5,716 bases of DNA from Bacillota bacterium (GTDB lineage: Bacteria > Bacillota > Clostridia > Oscillospirales > Ruminococcaceae), in NCBI GenBank assembly GCA_023396215.1, contig JAEWWW010000037.1:1-5716 (forward strand). Direction: 5' to 3'. This document shows positions 5,259-5,716 of this stretch, one piece after another. The position numbers were made by a program, and so were the translations under genes. The notes under the pieces were generated by a model, which did not search any database, had not been told where the DNA came from, and was given only the letters and a program-made list of their open reading frames with translations. Every line of letters starts with the position of its first letter. Positions within the stretch are counted from its first letter, which is position 1.

Positions 5259-5283
5259 TATAATCCCAATCGGCAATTATAAA
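5259..5283 (+). promoter_or_regulatory. Possible -10 boxes for the Nudix gene
   Basis: A perfect TATAAT at 5259-5264 and a TATAAA at 5278-5283 lie 70-95 bases before the Nudix start. Neither has a good -35 at 16-18 bases, so the promoter is only tentative. The rest of the 5098-5353 spacer is GC-rich (5155-5215) with short hairpins such as GCCGC/GCGGC around 5191-5207, and has no other recognisable feature. Confidence 0.3.
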
Positions 5284-5353
5284 GGTGAAATGTTTTTCAC
5301 CCGGCAAAAGGACAATCCGGCCCCGGCCCGATTTTAACAGGAGAGGTGTTTTT

Positions 5354-5716
5354 ATGCCCCACTTTGAGAAAAAGCTTGATTCCCGCATAATTTACGAGGG
5401 ACGCATCATCAACCTGACCCAAGACAGCGTCCTGCTTGAAAACGGAAAAACCGCCCTGCGCGAGGTGGTGCAGCACCCCGGCGGCGTGGCGGTTGTGGCG
5501 GTGGACGAGCGGCAAAACCTGCTGTTTGTACGGCAGTTCCGTTACCCCATCGGGTGCGAGCTGCTGGAGATTCCCGCCGGCAAGCTTAACTACGGCGAGG
5601 ACCCCCGCCTCTGCGGCCTGCGCGAGCTGGAGGAGGAAACCGGCTGCCGCCCCGCCTTTTTTGCCCCGCTGGGCAAGCTGCTGCCCCCCCCCCCCAACCT
5701 CACCGAGGTCATCCCC
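5354..5716 (+). CDS. nudF: Nudix hydrolase, ADP-ribose pyrophosphatase (5' part; runs off the window)
   Basis: The first 121 codons are present and no stop is reached. The product would hydrolyse ADP-ribose (and perhaps related nucleoside diphosphate sugars) to AMP and ribose 5-phosphate, a cytoplasmic housekeeping role. Seen directly: an N-terminal strand region (about 10-60) like that of the ADP-ribose pyrophosphatase subgroup, including REVVQHPGGVAVVAV and VRQFRYP (59-65), then EIPAGKL leading into a complete Nudix box at residues 76-98 (G76, E82, R90-E91, E94-E95, G97), which holds the Mg-binding glutamates. AGGAG at 5339-5343 precedes the ATG by 10 bases. The last ~15 codons are odd: a run of 12 C encodes PPPP where relatives have a PG-type turn, and the segment ends EVIP rather than the usual E-[IV]-[IV]-H. 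This may be real divergence or poor sequence near an edge. Confidence 0.88.
   Translation, partial: MPHFEKKLDSRIIYEGRIINLTQDSVLLENGKTALREVVQHPGGVAVVAVDERQNLLFVRQFRYPIGCELLEIPAGKLNYGEDPRLCGLRELEEETGCRPAFFAPLGKLLPPPPNLTEVIP

Noticed and set aside
4426..5337. 303-codon + strand open frame opposite the M14 gene
   Set aside because: It is the mirror frame of a GC-rich gene; the product is low-complexity Gly/Ala/Pro. Its last 34 codons (from ATG 5234) have no ribosome binding site either.

Overview
The window looks like chromosomal DNA of an anaerobic, moderately high-GC member of the Clostridia (an Oscillospiraceae/Ruminococcaceae-like Firmicute). The basis is the PyrK plus class 1B PyrD pair, strong GGAGG-type ribosome binding sites, a free-standing flavodiiron protein, and GC-rich genes separated by AT-rich promoters. 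This assignment is an inference from gene content and style, not from a taxonomic marker.

Left part (1-2489, + strand): a probable promoter with an extended -10 and a GC-rich leader precede pyrK (electron-transfer subunit) and pyrD (catalytic subunit), which together form the NAD-dependent dihydroorotate dehydrogenase of pyrimidine synthesis. ruvX/yqgF (pre-16S rRNA nuclease family) follows closely and is probably co-transcribed. The first ~120 bases hold no gene I can support.

Middle (2490-2643): a 154-base space between convergent genes, filled with consecutive palindromes. One of them (2528-2554) is a good intrinsic terminator for the pyrKD-ruvX transcript.

Right part, - strand: a 395-residue class A flavodiiron protein (O2/NO reduction) occupies 2644-3831 and has a near-consensus housekeeping promoter. 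Upstream of it lies a 158-base palindromic element (3944-4101) with perfect 14-base terminal inverted repeats and a 5-base flanking direct repeat, which looks like a miniature non-coding mobile element. Beyond it is an M14-family zinc carboxypeptidase homologue (4189-5097) in which both histidine zinc ligands and the catalytic glutamate appear to be replaced, so it is probably a pseudoenzyme.

Right edge, + strand: the 5' part of a Nudix ADP-ribose pyrophosphatase (5354 onward) runs off the window. It passes through a run of 12 C just before the edge, where the sequence departs from the family.

Most of the window is ordinary core metabolism. The two items that deserve real attention are the degenerate M14 peptidase and the palindromic insertion. 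I see no multi-gene defence, CRISPR or secretion system.
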